A stretch of DNA of 64,000 nucleotides from Streptomyces sp. ST2-7A (GTDB lineage Bacteria; Actinomycetota; Actinomycetes; Streptomycetales; Streptomycetaceae): NCBI RefSeq assembly GCF_021390475.1, contig NZ_JAJUWS010000001.1:124001-188000 (forward strand), read 5' to 3'. Made by a program: the position numbers and the translations under genes. Under the pieces are notes generated by a model. The model saw nothing but the letters and a program-made list of their open reading frames with translations, ran no database searches and was not told the DNA's origin. This document shows positions 40,386 through 48,898 of the stretch, in pieces. The stretch's first letter is position 1. Each line of letters starts with the position of its first letter.

Positions 40386-41960
40386 TCAGCCCATCCCGAC
40401 CCGCTTCATCAGGCGCAGCGCGCGGGTCATCAGAGCGGCGTGGGCACGGTTGTCCATCCCCATGGACGGCCCCAGCGGCAGCAGACGCTGCCGGGCGATG
40501 GTCTGGGCCTCGGTGAAGCGCAGGATGCCCTCGGCGCCGTGGCGGCGGCCGACACCGGAGTCTCCCATGCCTCCCATGGGGGCGCGGACGCTGCCGTAGG
40601 CGGCGCCGTACCCCTCGTTGATGTTGACGGTGCCGGTGCGCAGGCGGGCGGCGAGGGCGCGGGCGCGGCGGATGTCGCGACCCCATACCGAGGCGTTGAG
40701 GCCGTAGCGGCCGGCGTCGGCCAGGCGCAGTGCCTCCTCGTCGTCGGTGAAGCGGTGGACGGCGACGACCGGCCCGAAGGTCTCCTCGGCGTGAACGGCC
40801 ATGTCGGGGGTCACGCCCTCCAGGACGGTGGGTTCGTGGAACCACGGCCCGAGGTCCGGGCGGGGCCGGCCGCCGGCGAGGATCCGGGCTCCCCCTGCGA
40901 CGGCTTCGGTGACGTGCCGGGTGACCACCTCGAGTTGGGCGCCGGAGGAGAGCGAACCGAGGTCGATGTCCCAGTCGAGGCCGGGGCCCATCCGCAGGGC
41001 GGCGGTGCGGGTGAGGAGGCGGTCGAGGAAGGCGTCGGCGATCCGCTCGTGGACCAGGAGGCGCTCGATGGAGACGCACAGCTGGCCGGCGGAGGTGAAG
41101 CAGGCCCGTACGGCGCCCTCGGCCGCCCGGTCGGGGTCGGCGTCCTCCAGGACGATCATCGGGTTCTTGCCGCCGAGTTCGAGGTCGACGCCGATCAGGC
41201 GGTCCCCGGCGGCCCGGGCGACCTGTCGGCCGGTGCGGGTGGAGCCGGTGAAGGAGAGGTGGTCGACGACGGCGATGACGGCCGGGCCGACGACCGGGCC
41301 GTCGCCGAGGACGATCTGCCACACCGTCGGGGGCAGGCCGGCCTCGATCAGCAGTCGACGGGCCCACAGGGCGGTGAGGGCGGTCTCGGTGTCGGGCTTC
41401 ATCAATACCGCGTTGCCGGCGACCAGGGCGGGCAGGGCGTCGCCGACGGTGAGCTCGAGGGGGTAGTTCCAGGGGGCGATGACGCCGACGAGGCCGCGCG
41501 GACGGCGGTGCTCCACGGCGGTGGTGAGGCCGGGCACGGCACCGGTGTGGCGGCGGGGCCGCAGGTGGGCGGGACCGCGCCGGCCGTAGTGGCGGGCGAC
41601 CAGGGCGACCGACTGGACCTCCTCGTGGGCGTGCAGTCGGGACTTGCCGGTCTCCAGTTGGACGAGGTCGAGCACCTCGTCCTGGCGGTCCAGGAGCAGG
41701 TCGTGGAAGCGCAGCAGGACCGCGGCGCGCTCGCGGGGCGGGCGGGCGGCCCAGGCGCTCTGCGCGGCGCGGGCCCGGTCCCGGGCGACGCCGACCTCCT
41801 CGACGGTCGCGGCGGGGAGGTCGGCGAGGCGTTCGCCGGTGAAGGGGGCGTGGCAGGAGGTGGTGTCACCGCCGATGACGTCGGCGGTGAGCCGGCGCAC
41901 CAGAGCGGGATCGACCGCCGCGGTGGGGCGGGGGCGGGCCGGAACCGATTCGGTCGTCAT
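40386..41960 (-). CDS. succinate-semialdehyde dehydrogenase-like aldehyde dehydrogenase
   Basis: A 524-residue NAD(P)-dependent aldehyde dehydrogenase. It has VIAPWNYPLELTVGDALPAL near 145, catalytic Glu in LELGGKNPMIV near 255, and catalytic Cys in TSAGQLCVSIERLLV near 290. EETFGPVVAVHRF is near 385 and VNINEGYGAAYGSVRAPMGG near 455. Closest in style to succinate-semialdehyde dehydrogenases (GabD-like). It oxidises an aldehyde to an acid in the cytoplasm. It lies upstream of the GMC oxidoreductase on the same strand (286-bp gap), so alcohol-to-aldehyde-to-acid steps may be linked. Confidence 0.9.
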   Translation of the reverse strand: MTTESVPARPRPTAAVDPALVRRLTADVIGGDTTSCHAPFTGERLADLPAATVEEVGVARDRARAAQSAWAARPPRERAAVLLRFHDLLLDRQDEVLDLVQLETGKSRLHAHEEVQSVALVARHYGRRGPAHLRPRRHTGAVPGLTTAVEHRRPRGLVGVIAPWNYPLELTVGDALPALVAGNAVLMKPDTETALTALWARRLLIEAGLPPTVWQIVLGDGPVVGPAVIAVVDHLSFTGSTRTGRQVARAAGDRLIGVDLELGGKNPMIVLEDADPDRAAEGAVRACFTSAGQLCVSIERLLVHERIADAFLDRLLTRTAALRMGPGLDWDIDLGSLSSGAQLEVVTRHVTEAVAGGARILAGGRPRPDLGPWFHEPTVLEGVTPDMAVHAEETFGPVVAVHRFTDDEEALRLADAGRYGLNASVWGRDIRRARALAARLRTGTVNINEGYGAAYGSVRAPMGGMGDSGVGRRHGAEGILRFTEAQTIARQRLLPLGPSMGMDNRAHAALMTRALRLMKRVGMG

Positions 41961-42281
41961 GACGCGAGGGTAGGCGGGCGGCGCACCGGTGCCTACCCGG
42001 TGGTAACCGTTTTTCGCCCGGGGTGCCGGCGATCGCCGGCACCCCGGGGCCGGCCGTACCGGCGGGACCGGCGCGGGGCGACGGCTCGGCGGGGCGGGCA
42101 CCGGACGGAGGGCCACCGGTGCCGGGAGCCGGGGCGGGCACGGGGGCCGGGCACCGAGAGCGGTGGAACGGGGCCGGGCACCGGGTACCGGCCACTCGGG
42201 CACCGGAACGGGCGCGGGGCCCGGTCCGGACCCGGGACCGGGACCGGGGGACGGAAGCGGGGGACGGAAGCGGGCCCCCGG
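41961..42281. other. low-complexity non-coding gap
   Basis: About 320 bases, heavily enriched in GGGCACCGG- and CCGGGACCGG-like words. No gene and no clear promoter elements seen. It must hold the promoter of the aldehyde dehydrogenase gene and the 3' end of the kinase-like transcript. Confidence 0.4.
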
Positions 42282-45200
42282 TCAGTCGCCCCGGTACGCG
42301 TAGGTGTCGGCGACGCCGGCGTGCACCCCGGCGATCTCGTCCCGGGAGCCCTCCGGTCCGCGCACCATCACCACGTGGTACCGGTCCTCGATCAGCAGCA
42401 CCCGGTTCTGCGCGTACCGCATCCCCGAGCGGTCCCAGGTGAAGCCGCCCTCCGCCATCAGGATGTTGCCCACCCGGGTGGTGCGCAGGCTGCCGGAGGA
42501 CTTCCACGCCGAGTCGCGGTACTCGCGCAGTTCGGGCTGGGACTGCAACTGGTAGGCCATCGGGTCCTCACCGAACTCGCCGGTGCCGTCCCGGCCGGTG
42601 ACCACCACCAGTTCCAGACCGTCGCCGACGTAGCGCACCACGTCGCCGCCGTCCTCCCGGCGCTGCCAGCCGTCCGGGATGGCGATGGCGAAGCCGGCCG
42701 GATCCTGCGCCAGCGCGTAGCCGCCGGGGGCGCCGGGGCCGGCGGTGGGTTCGGTGCCGGGGGTCGGGTCGGGGGCGTCCGGCTCGTCACCGGGGTCGCC
42801 GGGGCCGTCCGTCGCGTCCCCCTCCCCGTCCTCGCCGGTCTCACCGGGATCGGTCGGTTCCTGCGGACCGGGACTGCCCACGCCGGTGGGGTCGACCGGC
42901 GGCTCGGTCGGCGCCGGGTCGGTGCCGGCCCTGTCCTCGTTCGCGTCCGGCAGCAGGAACGCGGCGGCCGCCACCGCCAATCCGCACAGCAGCAGCACCA
43001 ACGCCAGCAGCAGACAGCCCAGGCGGCGCGGGGAGGACTCGGAGCGCTTGCGGCGGGAGACCAGTTCCCCGCGTCGGCGCACCACCGGCAGTCGGCGGGG
43101 GTCGGCGGGCGCCCCGGCCTCCAGCATCGGCGGCGCAGTGACGGTGCGGCGGCCCACGTCCGGCTCGGGCGCGGAGCGGATGATCGACCGCAGCCAGCCG
43201 CGGACCACCTCGGGGTGGGGGCGCTCGGTGGGGTCCTGGCGCAGCAGGGAGTCCACGACCGGGCGCAGCGCCCCGCACTCCTCGGCGAAGGCGGGCTGCT
43301 CGGAGACCACCGCCTGCACCAGTTCCAGGACGTTGTCCTCGGGGTAGGGCGGGTGGCCCTGCACGGCGCGGAAGAGCAGCGCGCCCAGCGCCCACAGGTC
43401 GGCGGCGGGACCGACGGGCGGGGCGAGTCGCCAGTGCTCGTAGACCGGTCCGGCCTGCTCGGGCGCCCAGCGCTCGGTGACCGGGCCGACCACGGCCATC
43501 CGGGCCTGGCGGGCGCGCTCGGCGGCGCGGGCGCTGTCGGGGCCGCGGTAACGGCGCCCGGTGGTGGGGATGTTGCCGGTGCCGGCGGGGCGCGGCGCGG
43601 GGACGGGCGTCCGGCCGGCGTCACCGGTGGAGGGGTCGGCCGCCGAGGGGGCGCCGGCGCGGTCGGGGCGCGGGCGGGGCAGCGGGCCGGAGGGCGCCGC
43701 GGACTCCCAGCCACGGGATTCCCCCGCCGTCTCCCCGTGATGCGGGTCCCCGTGATGCGGGGGCCGGGTCGGACCGTCGGGGCCGGTCGGTTCGGGGGCA
43801 TGCGGTCCCCCCGGGCGGTGCGGACCGCCGGGGGTGCCGACCGGGCCGCCGGGCAGCGGGCGGGCGCCCTGCTCCCGACCGCCCCGATCACGGGATCCCT
43901 CACCGGTGCCCGGGCCCTGCGGCCCACCGGGACGGCGCACCGCGTCGGCCCCGGCCCGGGTGCCCGCGCGGTAGGCGGCGATGGCCCCGCTGCGCTGGGC
44001 GCGCTCGATGGCGGCCGGGGAGGGGTCGGGCGGCAACGGGGGTTGCGGACGGTCGCTGAGGTGGCGCGGACCCCGGTACCGCTGCGGGTTCTCCTCCCGG
44101 GCGGCGGCCAGGGCGGCGCGGCCGCCGGTGCCGTCCGGTGGACCGGGCGGGTGTCCGTACGGCGGCCGGCCGTTGCCGGGGGCGCCGCCCTCGAAGTCCC
44201 AGGTGGTGGGGAAGGGACCGGCTCCCTGCCCGGGGACACCGGGCAGGGCGTGCGGGTGGTTCCGCGCGTGCGGGTCGGCGTACGGGTCGGCGGGGGCGTC
44301 GGTCCGGGCGGGGTACGGGGCGGCGAGCCCCTCGGCACCGGGGTCGCCGGGCTCCGGCTCGGCCTCCAGGTCCCAGATCTCGGCCGAGGCGGGAGCGTCG
44401 GCCTCCCCGTCGGGCTCGTCGGGCACGGGCGGGGGGACGGGGCCGGAGACGGCGGGCGCGCCGTACCGCGGGGGCGGGTCGGCCGGGGCCCGGGGCGCCC
44501 GGGACGGATACGGGTGGTCCTCCCCGGGGTGCCCGGGGTGTCGCCCGTGCGGGGCCTCCGGGGCGGCATACGGATCCGCCGTGCGGGCATCGGTCGCCCC
44601 GCGCCCCGGGGCGACCGGGCCGGTGGGTGGCGGCGGGCCCGTGGGGCCGCCGCCACGCGGGGCCGGCACGTGGTCACGGTAGGCGGTGTGACCGTGCTGC
44701 GGGGGGCCCTGCGGCGGGGAACCGGGGCGGTCGGGCTCCCCCGGCCGGGGCGGGGACGCCGCGCCGGGGGGGGCGGCGGCGGGGTCGTACGGCGGAGTGC
44801 CGGTGGAGCCGGTGGTGCGCAGCCGCATCGTCTCCGGGCCCCGGTCGCCGGGATCGGGGCCGTGTTGCCCGGGGGGAGGCGGTCCCGGATGCCCGGTGCC
44901 ACCGGGCATCTCGCGGGGCGGGCCGGCCTGTTCGACCGGGCGCGGCGCCGCGTCGCGGGGGCCGTCGGCACCGCCCTCCGGCCCGGCGACGGTCGGGCGG
45001 GGGGCCGGGCGGTCGGCCCCTCCGTGGGGGCGGGCGGCGGGGAACGGATCGTATCCGCACAGCACCTCCTCCGCCGCGCCGGAGGCCAGGCCGGTGAGCA
45101 GGGCCCGGCCGTCGTCGCAGATCAGGACGGTGCGGGCGGTGAGGTTGCGGTGCACCCAGCCGTGCGCGTGGACCACGCGCAGGGCGGCCAGCAGGTCGGC

Positions 45201-45629
45201 GGCGACCTCGGCCGCCCGGTAGGGGTTCAGCGGTGCCTCGGCGAGCAGGGCGGCCAGCGGGCGGGCCGGGACCAGTTCGCTGACGATCCACAGGCCGTCG
45301 CCCTGCACGAAGACGTCGAACACCTGGTCCAGACGGGCGTGGTCGGGGAGGCCGGCGGCGGCCGCGGCGGCCTCCACGGCCCGCCGCACCACCGGGTCGT
45401 CGGGGGTACGGGTGGCGCGGGCGTGCCCCGGGGATCCGGCGGGACCGCCGGCCCGGGTGCCGTCCAACGTCTCCGCCTCGACGACCTCGGGCAGCGGCAC
45501 CTGTCGGACCAGCACCTCCTGGCCGCTGGCCGTGTCGAAGGCCCTCGACTCGACGAGTTCGAACTCGTCGGTGGGAAGGCGCGGCAGCTGATAACGGTCG
45601 GCCAGCACCCGTCCCGAGAAACCGTCCAC
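42282..45629 (-). CDS. membrane pseudokinase of the Ser/Thr kinase family with giant Pro-rich insert
   Basis: A 1115-residue protein. The kinase-like N-lobe (DRYQLPRLPTDEFELVESRA; QEVLVRQVPLP) has Arg where the ATP-binding Lys belongs. The catalytic loop reads HRNLTARTVLI (about 159) instead of HRDxKxxN, and LLTGLA (about 176) replaces DFG. About 530 residues of Pro/Gly/Arg low-complexity sequence follow (180-710). The C-lobe then resumes (ERWAPEQ near 711, DLWALGALLFRAVQGHPPYP near 744). One membrane span lies near 873-893 and an extracellular C-terminal domain follows. Without Lys, catalytic Asp and DFG it should not phosphorylate; probably a scaffold or sensor. The true kinase lies 587 bp upstream. 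Confidence 0.88.
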   Translation of the reverse strand: MDGFSGRVLADRYQLPRLPTDEFELVESRAFDTASGQEVLVRQVPLPEVVEAETLDGTRAGGPAGSPGHARATRTPDDPVVRRAVEAAAAAAGLPDHARLDQVFDVFVQGDGLWIVSELVPARPLAALLAEAPLNPYRAAEVAADLLAALRVVHAHGWVHRNLTARTVLICDDGRALLTGLASGAAEEVLCGYDPFPAARPHGGADRPAPRPTVAGPEGGADGPRDAAPRPVEQAGPPREMPGGTGHPGPPPPGQHGPDPGDRGPETMRLRTTGSTGTPPYDPAAAPPGAASPPRPGEPDRPGSPPQGPPQHGHTAYRDHVPAPRGGGPTGPPPPTGPVAPGRGATDARTADPYAAPEAPHGRHPGHPGEDHPYPSRAPRAPADPPPRYGAPAVSGPVPPPVPDEPDGEADAPASAEIWDLEAEPEPGDPGAEGLAAPYPARTDAPADPYADPHARNHPHALPGVPGQGAGPFPTTWDFEGGAPGNGRPPYGHPPGPPDGTGGRAALAAAREENPQRYRGPRHLSDRPQPPLPPDPSPAAIERAQRSGAIAAYRAGTRAGADAVRRPGGPQGPGTGEGSRDRGGREQGARPLPGGPVGTPGGPHRPGGPHAPEPTGPDGPTRPPHHGDPHHGETAGESRGWESAAPSGPLPRPRPDRAGAPSAADPSTGDAGRTPVPAPRPAGTGNIPTTGRRYRGPDSARAAERARQARMAVVGPVTERWAPEQAGPVYEHWRLAPPVGPAADLWALGALLFRAVQGHPPYPEDNVLELVQAVVSEQPAFAEECGALRPVVDSLLRQDPTERPHPEVVRGWLRSIIRSAPEPDVGRRTVTAPPMLEAGAPADPRRLPVVRRRGELVSRRKRSESSPRRLGCLLLALVLLLCGLAVAAAAFLLPDANEDRAGTDPAPTEPPVDPTGVGSPGPQEPTDPGETGEDGEGDATDGPGDPGDEPDAPDPTPGTEPTAGPGAPGGYALAQDPAGFAIAIPDGWQRREDGGDVVRYVGDGLELVVVTGRDGTGEFGEDPMAYQLQSQPELREYRDSAWKSSGSLRTTRVGNILMAEGGFTWDRSGMRYAQNRVLLIEDRYHVVMVRGPEGSRDEIAGVHAGVADTYAYRGD

Positions 45630-46215
45630 GGCCCCTCCCCTCGTCACCCCGTGACACCGCCCTCGCGGTGTCACTTCCGTTCGCCCGGCCCGCCCCGCGG
45701 ACCCGGCGCGTGCCGGGGGCTCCGCGCCGGGGCGCGGAACCCGTCGATTCCTCGTCCTACCCGTCGGGGGCGGTCCGCTACCGGATCTTCCCCCCATCCC
45801 TGTCGTTCCCCCGGTACCGGCCCCGGACTCCCCCGGCCACGCGCCGGGTCGGCGCCGCGCGGTCGACGGGGCCCGGGCATCGCCCGATGGTGTTCCGCGA
45901 CGCCGGCGACACCGCCGGCACCGGTGTGGTCCGTGGTGTTACCGATGTCCCGGGTGCTCCGGGTGCTCCGGGTGCTCCGGGTGCTCCGATGGATGTTGTT
46001 CACGATGTGTCCGGCGCGTCCGTCGTCGCGACCGGCGGCCGGGGGATCCGCGCGAATCCCCCGGGCGCCGGACCGGAGCGGGACGGGACGCCGACGGAGC
46101 AGTGGGGGTCCGGCCCCGATCGTCCCGCCGGACCCGTGCGTCGCGCGACCACGGAGACCGGATGCACACGATACGTGCCATGGGCATACCACGCCCACGA
46201 AGTGTCAACTCCGGG
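45630..46215. other. non-coding gap with tandem repeat
   Basis: About 585 bases between the two kinase-like genes. It contains four 9-base repeats at 45951-45986. The remainder is GC-rich without a convincing gene; long open frames across it are shadows. No consensus promoter seen. Confidence 0.45.
45951..45986. repeat. four tandem copies of CGGGTGCTC
   Basis: Four exact, head-to-tail 9-base units, then a degenerate CGATGG. Non-coding. Confidence 0.95.
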
Positions 46216-48618
46216 TCAGTCCAATGGCCTGAATGTGGCCAGGGCGGTGTCCCGAATGGTGCGGCACTCCTCGTCGTCCCAGCCGGTCTCGGCACAGGTG
46301 ATCATGATGGCGTAACCCCTGTTGTCGTCCACCCGGAAGCCCCGGTTGAGGATCCGCACCCGCTGCCCGCCCTCGTTCCTGACGAACTGCCAGTCCGCGA
46401 CGGTCGGGTAGCCCCGCCACTCGACCGACCCGATGTCGATGTGCTCGTAGCCCGGGCTGCTTCCCCGCACGGCGGGCTCCAGGACCCGCCAGGAGGATTC
46501 GGCGTTCGCCTGCGGCGTGGGGGTGAAGTCCACCTGCACCTTGGGCGGTCCGCCGCCGGGGGCGCTGTGGATGGCGCCGGAGTCCCGGCCGGCGGTGCCG
46601 GTCTGCGCCCAACCGTCGGGCAGGGCCAGGGAGAACCGGTAGCGCTCGTTGGTGATCACGGTGAAACCGTCCGGCACGTCACCCTCGGCACCGTCACCCT
46701 CGGCACCGTCACCGCCGGGGTCGGACGTGGCGGGGGCCTCCCCCGCGTCGCCGCCGTCCTCGTCGGAGTCGGCCGGACCGTCGGATTCCGTGGTGTCCGG
46801 GGCGTCCGTGTCCGGGTCGGTGTCGCCGGGGGCCGGGTCCGTGCCGGCGTCCGCCTCCTCGTCCTCCCCGGCTCTCCCCTCCGGGTCGGCGCCCTCGTCA
46901 CCGGGGGCGGTGTCGGCCTCCTCGGAGGTGTCGGGGGAGCCGCTCCCGGCGGCGCCGTCGGTGTCGTCACCGCGGGGGAGGACGATGATCAGGATCGCGG
47001 CCAGGACGGCGAGGAGGAGCAGGATCGCGGCGCCGAGCATCAGGCGGCGACGCCGCTCGGCGTCGTCGGGACGGGCGGGGCCGCCCTCGGCGAGGGCCGA
47101 GGTCCGGTCGCCGGTACCGGTGTTCCCGTGGCCGGTGCTCGCCGAGGGCGACCCCGCGTGCCCGGTCGACGGAGCGGTCGAAGGGCGGGCCGGGGCACGG
47201 GGGTCGTCGACCGGCGGCTTCGCGGTGTCCCCGGCGGACGCCGGGGTACCGCCGGAGTCGCTTCCGGCGGGGTGGGCGGTCGCGTGGGCGGCGGCGGTAC
47301 CGGCCCGACCGAATGTCATGGTCTCGGAACCGCCCGAGCCCTCACCGGACGCCGCCTTCCGGGCGGCCAGCAGGGCACGCCGCGCCCCGTCCTCGTCCAA
47401 CCGGTCGGTGGTGTCCTTGGTGAGCAGCCCGACGATGACCTCCTCCAGCGGGCCCGCCGAACGCGGCGGGTCCAACGGATCGTTCATCACGGCCGAGAGG
47501 GTGGCGATGGGGCCGCCACGGTCGTAGGGGGGCCGCCCCTCGACCGCGCAGTACAGCAGAGCGCCCAGCGACCACAGGTCGGCGGCCGGGCCGGGGTTCT
47601 CGCCACGCGCCCGCTCGGGGGAGATGTAGGAGGGGGCGCCGACCAACATGCCGGTGGAGGTGATGGAGGGGTCGCCCTCCACCTTCGCGATGCCGAAGTC
47701 GGTGAGCACGACCCGGCCGTCGGGCTCGGAGACGAGCACGTTGGAGGGCTTGACGTCGCGGTGCAGGATGCCGCGCTCGTGGGCGGCGCTCAACACGTCC
47801 AGCACGGCCAGACCGATCTCCGCCGCCCGGGTGGGGGACATCGGGCCGTCCTCGCGGATGACCTCGGCCAGGGAGCGGCCCTCGATCAACTCCATGACGA
47901 TCCACGGCCGCGAGCCGTCGTCGACCACGTCGTAGACGGTGACCACACCACGGCTGCGGATCGCCGCGATCGCCTTGGCCTCCCGGTGGGTCCGGGTGAC
48001 CAGCCGGCGGCGCTCGGCGTCGTCCACGCCGGGCGGCAGGCGCAGTTCCTTCACCGCGACGGCGCGGGCCAGGATCTCGTCGGTGGCGTGCCAGACGGTG
48101 CCCATGCCGCCCCGGCCGACGACGTCGCCGAGCCGGTAGCGACCGCTGAGCAGGCGTGCCCCCGCGGGCGGGGACACGACGGCGGTGGTCGAGCCCTCGT
48201 CGGGGGGCAGCTCGGGGGTGCGGGGAGTGTCCACGGCGGGGGCGGCGGCGTCGACGGAAGCGTCCGCACCGTCCGATGCCGGTTCGCCCTCACCCTCCGG
48301 GGAGTCACCCGCCTTGCGGAGCCCGGTGCGGGCGCCGGTCGCACCGGCGGGTCGCGGGGCGGGCACGGCGCCCCCCTCGTCCGGGGCGGGCACGGCGTCC
48401 CGGTCCCGGGCGCCCGACCTGCGGGCGGGCGGCACCGCCGCACCGGAGGAACCCGTTTCCCCCGTATGGTCGTTCACCGTCCCCGGCCCCGTGGTGCCCT
48501 CGTTCCGGTCGGCGCTTCCCGACTCCCGGGGCGATGTCCCCGCCGATCCGTTCTCGCTCGGGGGTCGCGTCGGGGTCACGCCATCGCGCGCCCCGTTCTC
48601 CCCGTTGTGCTGACCCAT
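46216..48618 (-). CDS. transmembrane Ser/Thr protein kinase (Hanks type)
   Basis: An 800-residue protein with a long Pro/Gly/Glu-rich cytoplasmic lead (1-155). The complete kinase domain follows: GRGGMGTVW glycine loop near 169, VAVKELRL lysine near 187, HRDVKPSNVLV near 287, DFGIAKVEG near 308, and APE-like SPERA with DLWSLGALLYCAVEGRPPY. A Ser/Thr/Pro linker precedes one membrane span (about 526-547). An acidic linker and an extracellular C-terminal domain (YRFSLALPDGWAQ ... VQVDFTP) follow. That outer domain resembles the one of the pseudokinase downstream. Start has GGAGGGG at nine bases. Likely a sensor of the envelope. Confidence 0.93.
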   Translation of the reverse strand: MGQHNGENGARDGVTPTRPPSENGSAGTSPRESGSADRNEGTTGPGTVNDHTGETGSSGAAVPPARRSGARDRDAVPAPDEGGAVPAPRPAGATGARTGLRKAGDSPEGEGEPASDGADASVDAAAPAVDTPRTPELPPDEGSTTAVVSPPAGARLLSGRYRLGDVVGRGGMGTVWHATDEILARAVAVKELRLPPGVDDAERRRLVTRTHREAKAIAAIRSRGVVTVYDVVDDGSRPWIVMELIEGRSLAEVIREDGPMSPTRAAEIGLAVLDVLSAAHERGILHRDVKPSNVLVSEPDGRVVLTDFGIAKVEGDPSITSTGMLVGAPSYISPERARGENPGPAADLWSLGALLYCAVEGRPPYDRGGPIATLSAVMNDPLDPPRSAGPLEEVIVGLLTKDTTDRLDEDGARRALLAARKAASGEGSGGSETMTFGRAGTAAAHATAHPAGSDSGGTPASAGDTAKPPVDDPRAPARPSTAPSTGHAGSPSASTGHGNTGTGDRTSALAEGGPARPDDAERRRRLMLGAAILLLLAVLAAILIIVLPRGDDTDGAAGSGSPDTSEEADTAPGDEGADPEGRAGEDEEADAGTDPAPGDTDPDTDAPDTTESDGPADSDEDGGDAGEAPATSDPGGDGAEGDGAEGDVPDGFTVITNERYRFSLALPDGWAQTGTAGRDSGAIHSAPGGGPPKVQVDFTPTPQANAESSWRVLEPAVRGSSPGYEHIDIGSVEWRGYPTVADWQFVRNEGGQRVRILNRGFRVDDNRGYAIMITCAETGWDDEECRTIRDTALATFRPLD

Positions 48619-48850
48619 GCGTTGTGTCCCCTCCGGCGTCCGGAGTCATTGTCGCCCATCCCGGGTGGGTGGGTGCGGCAGGGGCGGCGCGGATTCCCCC
48701 CGTACGGAGGCGCGTTCACCGGCCGTACGGGGGGCCCGGGACGCAGGGCGACCCGGGGGATCCGGGAGGTGACGTGTGACGCTCCGTCACCCGTCACCCC
48801 CCGGTCGACCGTGACGGACCACCGTGTCACAGCGTCGCCGTGTCGCCGTG

Positions 48851-48898
48851 TCACAGCGTCACAGCGTCACAGCGTCACAGCGTCACAGCGTCACAGCG
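48851..48898. repeat. six tandem copies of TCACAGCG at the glpD stop
   Basis: Six exact 8-base units; the glpD stop codon (complement of 48891-48893) lies in the rightmost copy. Further imperfect units (TCACAGCG, TCGCCGTG) extend left to about 48824. In the glpD direction every unit supplies another TGA. Confidence 0.95.

Noticed and set aside
39999..46232. A 2077-codon plus-strand open frame
   Set aside because: It runs antisense through the GMC, aldehyde dehydrogenase and kinase-like genes; composition is Gly/Arg/Val shadow sequence without motifs, an effect of high GC.
48824..48898. CRISPR-like array
   Set aside because: Units are 8 bases with no spacers; it is a simple tandem repeat.
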